DNA from: Bradyrhizobium sp. CCBAU 51765
GTDB taxonomy: Bacteria; Pseudomonadota; Alphaproteobacteria; Rhizobiales; Xanthobacteraceae
Reading direction: 5' to 3'
NCBI RefSeq assembly: GCF_015291725.1
Contig: NZ_CP030038.1
Location: 3,833,001-3,897,000, forward strand
DNA: 64,000 nucleotides
The position numbers and the translations under genes are program-made. Positions 18,137-26,308 of the stretch are shown here, piece after piece. Position 1 is the first letter of the stretch; every line of letters begins with the position of its first letter. The notes beneath the pieces were generated by a model. That model made no database searches, was not told the DNA's origin, and worked only from the letters and a program-made list of their open reading frames with translations.

Positions 18137-19806
18137 TGGCAAGGCCCGACGAACTCGTGTTTGCACCCCTCGGCGGCGTCGGCGAGATCGGCATGAACCT
18201 GTCGATCTACGGCCTCGGCAACCGCCATCAGCGCGCCTGGCTGGCGGTCGATCTCGGCGTCTCCTTCGGCGACGAGGAGCATCTGCCGGGCATCGACCTG
18301 ATCATGCCCGACATCAGCTTCCTGGAGAAGGAGCGCAAGAACCTGATGGGCTTGGTGCTGACCCACGCCCATGAGGACCATTTCGGCGCCATCATCGATC
18401 TCTGGCCGAAACTGAAATGCCCGATCTACGCCACCAAATTCAGCGCGGCACTGTTCGAGGCCAAATGCGCAGCCGAGCGCAATGCGCCTGAGATCCCCGT
18501 CACCGTGGTCCCGTCCGGCGGCCGCGTCGATATCGGCCCGTTCAACGTCGAGTTCATTCCCGTCGCGCATTCGATTCCGGAAGCGCATGCGCTCGCGATC
18601 CACACCGAAGCCGGCATCGTGCTGCATACCGGCGACTGGAAGATCGACCCGACTCCGACCCTTGGAGCGCCGACCGACGAGAAGCGGCTGCGCGAATTGG
18701 GCGAGCAGGGCGTGCTGGCCTTGATCGGCGATTCCACCAACGCGGTGCGCGACGGCCGCTCGCCGTCGGAAGCCGAGGTCGCCCGGACCATCATCGAGCT
18801 CGTCAAGTCAGCCAAGGGCCGTGTCGCGGTGACGACGTTCGCCTCCAACGTCGCCCGGATCAAGGCCGTGGCCGAGGCCGCAAAAGCAGCCGACCGCGAG
18901 GTCGTCGTGGTCGGCCGCGCCATGGAGCGCGTGGTGCAGGTTGCCCGCGAGACCGGCTATCTCGACGGCGTGCAGAATTTCCGTTCGCCCGAGGTCTACG
19001 GCCACCTGCCGCAGGACAAGGTGCTGGCCCTGTGCACCGGCAGCCAGGGCGAGTCGCGTGCGGCGCTGGCGCGCATCGCCAACGACGACCATCCCGAGAT
19101 CACGCTCAACCGCGGCGACTGCGTCATCTTCTCCTCGCGCACCATTCCAGGCAACGAGAAGGCTGTCAGCTCGATCGTCAACAATCTCGTGCTCCAGGGC
19201 ATCGAGATCATCACCGACCGCGACGCTCTGGTCCACGTCTCCGGCCATCCCCGCCGCGACGAGCTGCGCGATCTGATCTCCTGGGTGAAGCCGCACCTCC
19301 TGATCCCGGTCCATGGCGAGGCCCTGCATCTGCACGAGCACGCAAAGCTGGCGCGCGCCGCCGGCGTGCCGCGCGTGCTGGTCTGCCGCGACGGTGACCT
19401 CGTCAAGCTCGGGCCCGGCGATCCCGGCATCGTCGGCGAGGTGCCGTCGGGACGTCTCTACAAGGACGGGACGATTCTGGAGGACTCCAAGTCCCGCGCA
19501 GTGATCGAGCGGCGCCGCATGGCCTTTTCCGGCTGCGCCTTCGTCGCCATCGCCATGACCGCGCAGGGCGAGCTGGCCGACGATCCGGAAGTCGATCTGG
19601 TCGGCGTCCCCGAGAAGAACAGGGCCGGCGAGCTCTTCGACGACATCGTCTTCGACGCCGTGATGTCCACCATCGAAGGCCTGCCGAAGGCGCGACGCCG
19701 CGATCCCGACGCCTTGGGCGAGTCGGTGCGACGCGCCGTCCGGGCCGTGATCAACGAACATTGGGGCAAAAAGCCTCCCTGTCTGGTACACGTACTGACA
19801 GTGTAA
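18136..19806 (+). CDS. rnj: Ribonuclease J
   Basis: A 556-aa metallo-beta-lactamase/beta-CASP ribonuclease with 5'-3' exonuclease and endonuclease activity in mRNA and rRNA maturation. The zinc motif is LTHAHEDHFGAI (about residues 75-86); further ligands and beta-CASP motifs appear in HTGDWKIDPTPTLG, LCTGSQGE, VHVSGHPRRDEL and IPVHGEALHLHEHAKLA. ATG 18136 overlaps the birA stop; an in-frame GTG one codon earlier is also possible. RNase J next to birA is the normal alphaproteobacterial arrangement. Confidence 0.95.
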   Translation: MARPDELVFAPLGGVGEIGMNLSIYGLGNRHQRAWLAVDLGVSFGDEEHLPGIDLIMPDISFLEKERKNLMGLVLTHAHEDHFGAIIDLWPKLKCPIYATKFSAALFEAKCAAERNAPEIPVTVVPSGGRVDIGPFNVEFIPVAHSIPEAHALAIHTEAGIVLHTGDWKIDPTPTLGAPTDEKRLRELGEQGVLALIGDSTNAVRDGRSPSEAEVARTIIELVKSAKGRVAVTTFASNVARIKAVAEAAKAADREVVVVGRAMERVVQVARETGYLDGVQNFRSPEVYGHLPQDKVLALCTGSQGESRAALARIANDDHPEITLNRGDCVIFSSRTIPGNEKAVSSIVNNLVLQGIEIITDRDALVHVSGHPRRDELRDLISWVKPHLLIPVHGEALHLHEHAKLARAAGVPRVLVCRDGDLVKLGPGDPGIVGEVPSGRLYKDGTILEDSKSRAVIERRRMAFSGCAFVAIAMTAQGELADDPEVDLVGVPEKNRAGELFDDIVFDAVMSTIEGLPKARRRDPDALGESVRRAVRAVINEHWGKKPPCLVHVLTV

Positions 19807-19872
19807 TTGTGTCAGCATCTCCGGGGAGGCGGCCCGCCGCTTGTCCGGATCACGCGCTGAGGGAGAAGAACC

Positions 19873-20277
19873 ATGCTGGGTCGCCTCAACCATGTCGCGA
19901 TCGCGACCAGGGACGCGGTCAAGGCCGCCAAGATCTACGGTGCGGCGTTCGGGGCCGAGATCTCGGAAGCCGTTCCGCTGCCGGAGCACGGCGTCACCAC
20001 CGTGTTCGCAACCTTGCCCAACACCAAGATCGAGTTCATCGAGCCGCTTGGCGAGGCCTCGCCGATTGCGAAGTTCCTCGAACGCAACGCCGACGGCGGC
20101 ATCCACCATGTCTGCTACGAGGTCGTCGACATCATCGCCTCGCGCGACACGCTGGTGAAGGAAGGCGCGCGGGTGCTCGGCGACGGCGTGCCGAAAATCG
20201 GCGCCCACGGCAAGCCGGTGCTGTTCCTGCACCCGAAGGACTTCTCCGGCGCGCTTGTCGAGATCGAGCAGGCGTAA
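19873..20277 (+). CDS. mce: Methylmalonyl-CoA epimerase
   Basis: A 134-aa vicinal-oxygen-chelate protein that interconverts the (2R) and (2S) forms of methylmalonyl-CoA in propionyl-CoA catabolism. It shows the two VOC half-domains: MLGRLNHVAIATRDAVKAAKIYGAAFGAE at the start, and GGIHHVCYEVVDIIASRDTLVKEGARVL with the HH metal motif. It ends FLHPKDFSGALVEIEQA with the last ligand glutamate. AGGGAGAAGAACC precedes the ATG. DUF1467 follows 4 bases downstream. Confidence 0.93.
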   Translation: MLGRLNHVAIATRDAVKAAKIYGAAFGAEISEAVPLPEHGVTTVFATLPNTKIEFIEPLGEASPIAKFLERNADGGIHHVCYEVVDIIASRDTLVKEGARVLGDGVPKIGAHGKPVLFLHPKDFSGALVEIEQA

Positions 20278-20281
20278 GGCC

Positions 20282-20557
20282 GTGGCCATCCAGATATCGA
20301 CCGCGCTTGCGATCTACTTCGTCATCTGGTGGGTCGCGCTGTTCCTGACGCTGCCGTTCGGCGTGCGCAGCCAGCACGAGGATGGCGTCGGTGCACCCGG
20401 CACCGACCCCGGCGCGCCGATCCTGACGCGGATGGGCCGCAAGCTGATCTGGACCACGATCATCTCGGCGGTGATCTACGGCCTCGGCTTGGCCGCCTAT
20501 CATGCCGGCTATCTCTCTATCGAGCGCCTGTCGAAATTGATGGGAATGCCGTTCTAA
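20282..20557 (+). CDS. DUF1467 family membrane protein
   Basis: A 91-aa protein with two transmembrane helices (about residues 5-25 and 58-80) separated by the loop FGVRSQHEDGVGAPGTDPGAP, which matches the DUF1467 family usually found after mce in Alphaproteobacteria. The start is taken at GTG 20282, 4 bases after mce; no ATG fits. Function is unknown. The TAA stop and following bases are the first bases of a dispersed repeat. In many relatives proS follows here; in this window proS lies over 18 kb further on. Confidence 0.85.
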   Translation: MAIQISTALAIYFVIWWVALFLTLPFGVRSQHEDGVGAPGTDPGAPILTRMGRKLIWTTIISAVIYGLGLAAYHAGYLSIERLSKLMGMPF

Positions 20558-20657
20558 AGCATGATCCGGAAAAGTGCGCAGCGGTTTTCCGAAAAGATCA
20601 TGCCTAAACAACAACCTAAAGCGCGATGACGATTCATCCTAATCGCATCGCGCCTTA
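20554..20657. repeat. 104-bp dispersed repeat, left member of an inverted pair
   Basis: Contains the GCATGATCCGGAAAAG core hairpin (20559-20603), a linker, and a second palindrome around GCGCGATGACGATTCATC. Read in reverse complement it matches 21148-21252 with only about seven differences by eye. Its first bases supply the TAA stop of the DUF1467 gene. Confidence 0.88.
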
Positions 20658-20689
20658 GAGCTTAAGAGACGAAGGATATCAATCAAGCT

Positions 20690-20767
20690 CGTCTGCGAGC
20701 GAAGCGAAGCAATCCAGTATCCCTCCGCGGAAAGATTCTGGATTGTTTCGCTACGCTCGCAATGACG
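20690..20767. repeat. Palindromic repeat of the 'aagcaatccag' type
   Basis: The left arm CGAGCGAAGCGAAGCAATCC pairs imperfectly with the right arm GGATTGTTTCGCTACGCTCG, followed by CAATGACG. A related element is at 28637-28753. It lies just upstream of the 117-aa gene, and it contains in-frame ATG 20762, which argues against that codon as the gene start. Confidence 0.8.
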
Positions 20768-20797
20768 CCGGAGATGGTTCGTATAGTTGAGGGGAAA

Positions 20798-21151
20798 ATG
20801 ACTTTTCAGCGTATCGTCGTCGCGCTTCTGGTGCTGATCGTCGCCGGGCTTGGCGCCATCGGCTATTTCGAATGGAGGATGGCCGTGCAGGTCCGCACCC
20901 TGAAGGCGTTCGTCGAGGGCTCTGTCTTCAACGAGGCGGTGATGGCCTGCGAGCAGGCCAAGAGCTCGACGCCGTTCAGGTGGAACGGAGGCAAGAGCAC
21001 CTCGGTGATCGGCCTGAGCTCGGTCAAGCTCGACAAATACACCGTCAGCGCCAGCTACACGCTGGTGGCGGACGGCGTCTATTGTGATTTCGATCCGATC
21101 AAAAGGAAGGCCGATATCGGCTCCAGCTTCCTGGAGCGGGAGACCTTCTAA
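20798..21151 (+). CDS. Hypothetical protein with N-terminal membrane anchor
   Basis: A 117-aa protein of unknown function. ATG 20798 is preceded by GAGGGGAAA and starts MTFQRIVVALLVLIVAGLGA, a single transmembrane helix, followed by a polar domain with two cysteines (VMACEQAK and DGVYCDFD) that could form a disulfide outside the membrane. Two earlier in-frame ATGs have no good ribosome-binding site, and the first lies inside the repeat. The gene sits alone between inverted copies of a dispersed repeat, and the right copy supplies its TAA. I recognise no family. Confidence 0.7.
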   Translation: MTFQRIVVALLVLIVAGLGAIGYFEWRMAVQVRTLKAFVEGSVFNEAVMACEQAKSSTPFRWNGGKSTSVIGLSSVKLDKYTVSASYTLVADGVYCDFDPIKRKADIGSSFLERETF

Positions 21152-21252
21152 AGCGCGATGCGATTGGGATGAATCGTCATCGCGCTTTAGGTTATTGTTT
21201 GAGCATGATCTTTTCGGAAAACCGCTGCACACTTTTCCGGATCATGCTCTAG
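21148..21252. repeat. About 104-bp dispersed repeat, right member of an inverted pair
   Basis: Inverted near-identical copy of 20554-20657, beginning at the stop codon of the 117-aa gene and ending CCGGATCATGCTCTAG. Together the two copies flank about 490 bp holding one gene, which could form a long stem in RNA or DNA. Confidence 0.88.
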
Positions 21253-21279
21253 TCGCGAGCGAAGCGCGTGAGCTCTCGA

Positions 21280-21888
21280 ATGGCACCGGACGCCGCCGAC
21301 CACATCATCGATCTCTATCAGCGCAAGGCATCGGACTGGATCGAGAGCCGTGCACGGAGCGGACTGTTCGAACAGGCCTGGCTCGACCGTTTCCGTGCGC
21401 TGCTGCCGCCTGCCGGCTCCGTCCTCGATCTCGGCTGCGGCTCGGCAGAGCCGATGGCGGCATACCTGATCGGGCTCGATCATCCTGTGACGGGGGTGGA
21501 TTCCTCGCCGGCCATGATCAATGCGTGCGAACAGCGCTTCCCGAAGCAGGAATGGATCGTCGCCGATATGCGCCGGGTCGCGTTGGGACGGCAATTTTGC
21601 GGCATTCTTGCCTGGGACAGCTTCTTCCACCTCTGCTTTGACGACCAGCGCCGCATGTTCCCGATCTTTCGCGACCATGCGAGGCCGGATGCGGCGCTGA
21701 TGTTCACGAGTGGCCCGGCGCAGGGCGAGGCGATCGGAGCGTTCGGCGGCGAGCCGCTGTATCATGCCAGCCTGGATCCGGCCGAATATCGTTCACTGCT
21801 GGATCGGCATGGATTCCGCGTCGTGTCGCATGTGGTCGAGGACCCCGATTGCGGTGGGCACACCATCTGGCTGGCGCAGCGCCTTTGA
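21280..21888 (+). CDS. Class I SAM-dependent methyltransferase
   Basis: A 202-aa small-molecule-type methyltransferase. SAM motif I is VLDLGCGSAEPMAAYLIG (about residues 48-65), followed by the motif II acidic region VTGVDSSPAMINACEQ and WIVADMRRVAL. The end reads FRVVSHVVEDPDCGGHTIWLAQRL, as in short UbiE/Tam-like proteins. ATG 21280 is used; an in-frame GTG at 21268 is an alternative. It begins 27 bases after the right repeat. The substrate cannot be told. Confidence 0.85.
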   Translation: MAPDAADHIIDLYQRKASDWIESRARSGLFEQAWLDRFRALLPPAGSVLDLGCGSAEPMAAYLIGLDHPVTGVDSSPAMINACEQRFPKQEWIVADMRRVALGRQFCGILAWDSFFHLCFDDQRRMFPIFRDHARPDAALMFTSGPAQGEAIGAFGGEPLYHASLDPAEYRSLLDRHGFRVVSHVVEDPDCGGHTIWLAQRL

Positions 21889-22029
21889 GACGCTGCGGCA
21901 AGTCGCGGCAAGAGTCGCGCTAGCCGCCGGTCGCGCCTTATGGATAAGATGGCGGTCAAAGAACAGGCCGGCTTGAGTTCCTGAAACGGGAGTGGACAAC
22001 TACTCCAGCGCCGGCACGGGGGGACCGGC

Positions 22030-23340
22030 ATGAGTTCAGCGCACCGACCATTGGCTGATCCGGGGCAGGGGGACTATCGAATTCTCCATGAACCCGACCT
22101 GCGGGATTACGTCGCCCGGGTTTCCGTGCTTGCGGCCGGGCTTGGTGGTGAACCGTCCTCCTGGGCGATCACCGAGGTCGGCGACGGCAATCTCAATCTC
22201 GTCTTCATCGTGAAGGGGACGCGCGGCGGCATCGCGGTGAAGCAGGCACTGCCCTATGTCCGTCTCGTCGGTGAAAGCTGGCCGCTGCCGCTGTCCCGCG
22301 CTCATTACGAATACCTCGCACTGACGCGGCAGGCTGAACTGGCGCCCGGCCTCGTGCCGGCCGTGCTGCATCACAACGACAGGCTGGCTCTGACGGTGAT
22401 GGAGCTGCTCGAACCTCACATCATCATGCGCAAGGGGCTGGTCGCCGGAACGCAATATCCGCGCTTCGTGGACGACATCACCACGTTCATGGCAAGGACC
22501 TTGTTCTTCACATCCGATCTCGCGCTCTCCGCCGCCGAGAAGAAGGAGGGCATCGCGGCCTTTGCCGGCAACCACGCCCTGTGCAAGATCACGGAGGATC
22601 TGATCTTCACAGATCCCTACCGCATCGCGGAGCAGAACCGCTGGACCGAGCCATATCTCGATGGTCTGGCTGCGGCCTTGCGCGAGGACCTTGACCTGCA
22701 CGTCGCGATCTCCCGGCTGAAGCTGAAATTCATGGCGGGCCCCGAGGCGCTGATCCACGGCGACCTCCACACCGGCTCGATCATGGTGACGGAGAGCCAG
22801 ACGCGGGTGATCGACCCGGAGTTTGCTTTCTACGGTCCGATGGGATTCGACGTCGGCGCGGTGCTGGCGAACCTCTTGATGGCCTATTTCGCCTCCGCCG
22901 GTCATGAGCGCGCACCGGGCGAGCGGCAGGCATTCGAAGGCTGGATGCTGGAGACGGTCGAGCAGGTCTGGAACGAGTTCGCGCGCAAATTCCTCGACCT
23001 CTGGCGCGGTGGGGCCGCCGGCGATGCCTATCCCATCTCCCTCTTCGCCGGTGAGCAGGGCGCCGCATGTCTCGAGGCCGAGCGCCACGCCTACATGCAA
23101 CGCCTGTTCGCCGATACGGTCGGCTTCGCCGCCGCCAAGATCGTCCGCCGCATCTTCGGCCTCGCCCACAACATCGACTTCGAGCTAATTGAGGACCTGC
23201 GAAGGCGCGCAATGAGCGAGGCGCGCGCGGTGCGGCTCGCGCGGGCGATGATGGTGGAGACGGCTGCGTTTCCGACGATCGCCGACGTCACCGGCGCCGC
23301 GCGAAAACTGCGGGACTGGATGCCGGAGCTGTCGGGCTGA
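22030..23340 (+). CDS. mtnK: S-methyl-5-thioribose kinase
   Basis: A 436-aa choline-kinase-fold enzyme that phosphorylates methylthioribose in the methionine salvage pathway. Visible motifs are TEVGDGNLNLVFIV (ATP loop), GGIAVKQALPYVR, the catalytic loop LIHGDLHTGSIM with VIDPEFAFYGPMGFDVG (Mg2+ aspartate), and the family-specific ALTVMELLEPHIIMRKGLV. ATG 22030 follows GGGGGGACC. mtnA (methylthioribose-1-phosphate isomerase), which often follows mtnK, is absent here, so it must lie elsewhere if the pathway is complete. Confidence 0.92.
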   Translation: MSSAHRPLADPGQGDYRILHEPDLRDYVARVSVLAAGLGGEPSSWAITEVGDGNLNLVFIVKGTRGGIAVKQALPYVRLVGESWPLPLSRAHYEYLALTRQAELAPGLVPAVLHHNDRLALTVMELLEPHIIMRKGLVAGTQYPRFVDDITTFMARTLFFTSDLALSAAEKKEGIAAFAGNHALCKITEDLIFTDPYRIAEQNRWTEPYLDGLAAALREDLDLHVAISRLKLKFMAGPEALIHGDLHTGSIMVTESQTRVIDPEFAFYGPMGFDVGAVLANLLMAYFASAGHERAPGERQAFEGWMLETVEQVWNEFARKFLDLWRGGAAGDAYPISLFAGEQGAACLEAERHAYMQRLFADTVGFAAAKIVRRIFGLAHNIDFELIEDLRRRAMSEARAVRLARAMMVETAAFPTIADVTGAARKLRDWMPELSG

Positions 23341-23346
23341 GAGAGC

Positions 23347-23589
23347 TCAACGTCCGCTGACGCCGACCAGGCGAGGACGACGCTGGCTTGCGTGCAGGAT
23401 GTCGGCCCGCAGAGGGCGCAGCCATTCGCGGAAGCTGACGACCTCCAGACAATCCGCGGTGCCCTCGGGCGCAACCAGCCAATCACCGAGGCCCGTTCCT
23501 TCATTGAGCCGATTGCAGCGATACCCCGGATGGTGGCCAGGAGGGCGACCGATCAGCAGATCGACCTTGCCCTCCACCAGTTCGCGCAC
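23347..23589 (-). pseudogene. LysR-type regulator remnant with internal deletion
   Basis: The minus-strand frame reads RELVEGKVDLLIGRPPGHHP, like the middle of a LysR effector domain. It then jumps to GDWLVAPEGTADCLEVVSFR, followed by EWL, which resembles the C-terminal end of GcvA-like LysR proteins (YYLV.PE...P.V.AFRDWL). About half of the effector domain and the entire helix-turn-helix domain are missing. The fragment lies between mtnK and the VOC gene. Assignment rests on motif resemblance only. Confidence 0.45.
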
Positions 23590-23658
23590 TCGTCGAACCT
23601 TCCGACAGCGTCAGCATCGCCGCGACTTAACTGATGCGGGTCCCGTTTCGCGCCCTGC

Positions 23659-24189
23659 TCAGTCCTCGTCCTGCCACCTGCGCAGATCCGTCTGGTCGTG
23701 ATAGGCCATGCGGTCCGGCGTGGTGATGAATTCCATCGTCGTGCCCCACGGCATGCGGCAGTAGCAGACCTTGTTTCCAGGACCTTTCTCGGTTGCATAG
23801 GGAATAGCGCGCGGCGCGGTGAGGGGTGTGCCTCCCGCCTTCTTGAAGCGCTCGACCGATGCGTCGATGTCGTCGGTGTAGAGAGCGAAGTGCGTGATGC
23901 CGAAGTCGCTCGCCCGGATCGGCTTGGCTTGCTCGGGACCGTGCATTTCGAAGAGTTCGATATCAGGTCCGGTTCCGATCTTGACCATCGCCTGCGCCCG
24001 CACGACCGTTCCGGGACAAGCGCCGACGGCCCGCTCGAATTCGGGTCCCTGCCGCGGCGGATCCTGCGGTCCGAAGGACTGGTAGATCACCTGGCCGCCG
24101 AAAGCTTCCACCAGGAACGATTTTGCTGATTCGATGTCGGGCACCGTGATGCCGATATGGTTGACGCCGCGAATGACGGGTGCGGTCAT
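23659..24189 (-). CDS. VOC (glyoxalase/bleomycin-resistance-like) family protein
   Basis: A 176-aa metal-dependent vicinal-oxygen-chelate protein. The N-terminal half has VNHIGITVPDIESAKSFLVEAFGG with the first ligand histidine; the second half has FGITHFALYTDDIDASVERFKKAGG and ends CRMPWGTTMEFITTP with the ligand glutamate. The family includes dioxygenases, epimerases and lyases; the reaction is not predictable. It is third in a minus-strand cluster after an SDR and an epoxide-hydrolase-like gene, suggesting catabolism of a small organic substrate. Confidence 0.85.
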   Translation of the reverse strand: MTAPVIRGVNHIGITVPDIESAKSFLVEAFGGQVIYQSFGPQDPPRQGPEFERAVGACPGTVVRAQAMVKIGTGPDIELFEMHGPEQAKPIRASDFGITHFALYTDDIDASVERFKKAGGTPLTAPRAIPYATEKGPGNKVCYCRMPWGTTMEFITTPDRMAYHDQTDLRRWQDED

Positions 24190-24291
24190 GACTGTCTCCT
24201 TTGCTGTTGATTCGATCCATCGCGTTTCCGCAGCGCAATTCGCCCGCAGCCTCGCGATCCGCCCGGCCCACGACGGCGCGGGCGCCGAGTT

Positions 24292-25140
24292 TCAATTGGC
24301 CTTGAGGAACTCGATCAGGGCGGCCGCGACTTCATCCGGCCGCTCGTCCGCGACATAGTGGCTGCACCGCGCGATCGAGCCGCCCATCACATTGGTGGCG
24401 AACTCCTTGAGCATCGGCACCATCTGCGCACCGAACCGCTGGTCCCCACCGAGGCCAAGCACCGGTATCTCGAGCGGTTGCTTCTTGTACGCGAGCGCAG
24501 TCGCATGATCGGCGGCGAGAGTGCGGTACCATTCCATGCCGCCACGCGTGCGGCCAGGAAGCGCCATCGCCTTGGCGTAGATCTCGATGTCCGCCGGATT
24601 GAAGGTGCTGTGATCGTAGAACCGCTCTGCCATGAAGGTCGAAACGTAGTCATATTCACGGCCATGAATCAGGCGCTCGGGCAGGTCCCGGTTCATATGG
24701 AAGCTGAAGTGCCAGAGCCTTGCGGTCGTCGCCTCCCATCCGGTCCAGCCGGGAAGCGGAACGTCGAGGACGGCCAGGTGGGTAACAGCCTCCCGATAGA
24801 TGGCGGCCTGCGGCAAGGCGACCATTCCGCCGATGTCGTGTCCGCACACGGCGTAGCGTTCATGCCCAAGGGCAACCATCACGTCATGCGCGTCGCGCGC
24901 CATCGTCGCCTTGTCATAGCCCTCGAGCGGGCAGTCGGAAAAGCCCGCGCCGCGCAGATCCATGGCCACCACGCTGAAATGCTCAGCCAGCAGCGGCATC
25001 ACATGGTGCCATTCCCACCATGTTTCCGGCCAGCCGTGAAGCAGAAGGATGGGCGGGCCTGAACCTCCCGTGACGGCGTTGATCTTGATGCCATTCACCG
25101 GCACCAGCTGCTGGGTAAACCCATTCAAAGTTGCGATCAT
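24292..25140 (-). CDS. Alpha/beta hydrolase, epoxide hydrolase/dehalogenase type
   Basis: A 282-aa alpha/beta hydrolase. The oxyanion motif is LLLHGWPETWWEWHHVMPLL. The nucleophile elbow reads AVCGHDIGGMVAL, with aspartate rather than serine, as in epoxide hydrolases and haloacetate/haloalkane dehalogenases. The catalytic histidine is in RCSHYVADERPDEV. A cap domain rich in aromatic residues (HFSFHMNRDLPERLIHGREY) lies between. It lies 51 bases after the SDR gene and 102 before the VOC gene on the same strand. Substrate unknown. Confidence 0.88.
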   Translation of the reverse strand: MIATLNGFTQQLVPVNGIKINAVTGGSGPPILLLHGWPETWWEWHHVMPLLAEHFSVVAMDLRGAGFSDCPLEGYDKATMARDAHDVMVALGHERYAVCGHDIGGMVALPQAAIYREAVTHLAVLDVPLPGWTGWEATTARLWHFSFHMNRDLPERLIHGREYDYVSTFMAERFYDHSTFNPADIEIYAKAMALPGRTRGGMEWYRTLAADHATALAYKKQPLEIPVLGLGGDQRFGAQMVPMLKEFATNVMGGSIARCSHYVADERPDEVAAALIEFLKAN

Positions 25141-25191
25141 GATCGCTTTCCAGTCAGAAATTGACGTTCAAACAGAGCTCGTGGCCAGCGC

Positions 25192-26016
25192 TCAGGGCTG
25201 GTCGAAATCGGTGGCGATCGTGATGTCGCGCCAGGCGTCGATATCGCTGCGGAAGGCGGCCAGCTTTCGCTCGGCGATCGCGTGCGCGACCGGGCCGAGC
25301 GGCATATGAAGCGGGGCGTCATCGGCGTCGACGGCCTGCAGGATCACCGCGATCGCCTTGTCGGGATCGCCCGCCTGATTGCCGTTGTTGGTTTCGCGAT
25401 AGGGCTTGCGCGAGCTCGCGGCGTATTCCGGCATCTCGTTGGCCGCCATCGTGATCGAACGGCCAAGGAAATCGGTGCGAAACGGCCCGGGTTCGACGAT
25501 CAGCACGCGAATGCCGAACGGCTCCAGTTCGCCGGCGAGCGCTTCGGAAATCCCTTCCACGGCAAACTTGGCGGCGTTGTAATAACCTCCGCCGCCGCTG
25601 CCCGCGATGCCCGCGCCGGACGACATGTTGACGATCGTTCCGCCCGAACGTCGCAGGACGGGCAGGGCGGCTCTGGTGGTTTCGATCAGACCGAAGACGT
25701 TCACCTCGAACATCGGCCGATATTCCTCGGGCGTGCCCTCCTCGATCGCCCCGAACAGTCCGTAGCCGGCATTGTTCACGAGCACGTCAAAGCCGCCGAA
25801 GGTCTCAACCGCCTTTGCGACCGCTGCCTTGGCTGCCGCCGCATCGGTCACGTCGAGTGGCAAAGTGATCATGCGGCCGCCGAAAGGCTCGGCCATTGCC
25901 TCGATCGTCCTGACATTGCGGGCCGTCGCGATGACCCGATCGCCGCGCTGTGCTGCAGCGATCGCGAGCCGCTGGCCGAAGCCGCTTGAGCAGCCTGTGA
26001 TGAGCCAAGTTTTCAT
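25192..26016 (-). CDS. SDR family oxidoreductase
   Basis: A 274-aa short-chain dehydrogenase/reductase. The NAD(P)-binding motif is WLITGCSSGFGQRLA, the structural motif is VNNAGYGLFGAIEE, and the catalytic Ser-Tyr-Lys set lies in IVNMSSGAGIAG...YYNAAKFAVEG. ATR after strand beta2 suggests NADPH preference. The frame extends upstream, but the ATG at 26016 gives the proper N-terminus (MKTWLITG). It is the first gene of the minus-strand cluster and is divergent from a LysR regulator 292 bases away. Confidence 0.9.
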   Translation of the reverse strand: MKTWLITGCSSGFGQRLAIAAAQRGDRVIATARNVRTIEAMAEPFGGRMITLPLDVTDAAAAKAAVAKAVETFGGFDVLVNNAGYGLFGAIEEGTPEEYRPMFEVNVFGLIETTRAALPVLRRSGGTIVNMSSGAGIAGSGGGGYYNAAKFAVEGISEALAGELEPFGIRVLIVEPGPFRTDFLGRSITMAANEMPEYAASSRKPYRETNNGNQAGDPDKAIAVILQAVDADDAPLHMPLGPVAHAIAERKLAAFRSDIDAWRDITIATDFDQP

Positions 26017-26308
26017 GACGTCTTCTCCGGTTGTTTTCTGGGGCACCAGCATCGTGATCATCATCGAAGTCCTCATTTGCGAGCATCGGGGCGGGCCGCC
26101 GCGTTCTGCCACCGCTCCGGAAAATCTCTCTGCTCAGTCCGGACGAGCTTCCCTTGGGTTCCACAGCCAGGTCACCGAAGCGGCCGCCCTCACGGGGGAA
26201 TCCACAGAAGGACGAATCTCCAGACGATGGCGGGGATCTAGGTGCTTAGATTTGTTCTTTAACTGACGCGATTGTACTCTCGGCGTTCAGTTTTGTGCGG
26301 GGGTTGCG

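Noticed and set aside
21889..22029. Possible SAM-type riboswitch before mtnK
   Set aside because: I looked for conserved SAM-II or SAH riboswitch features and found none convincing; the gap is only 141 bases.
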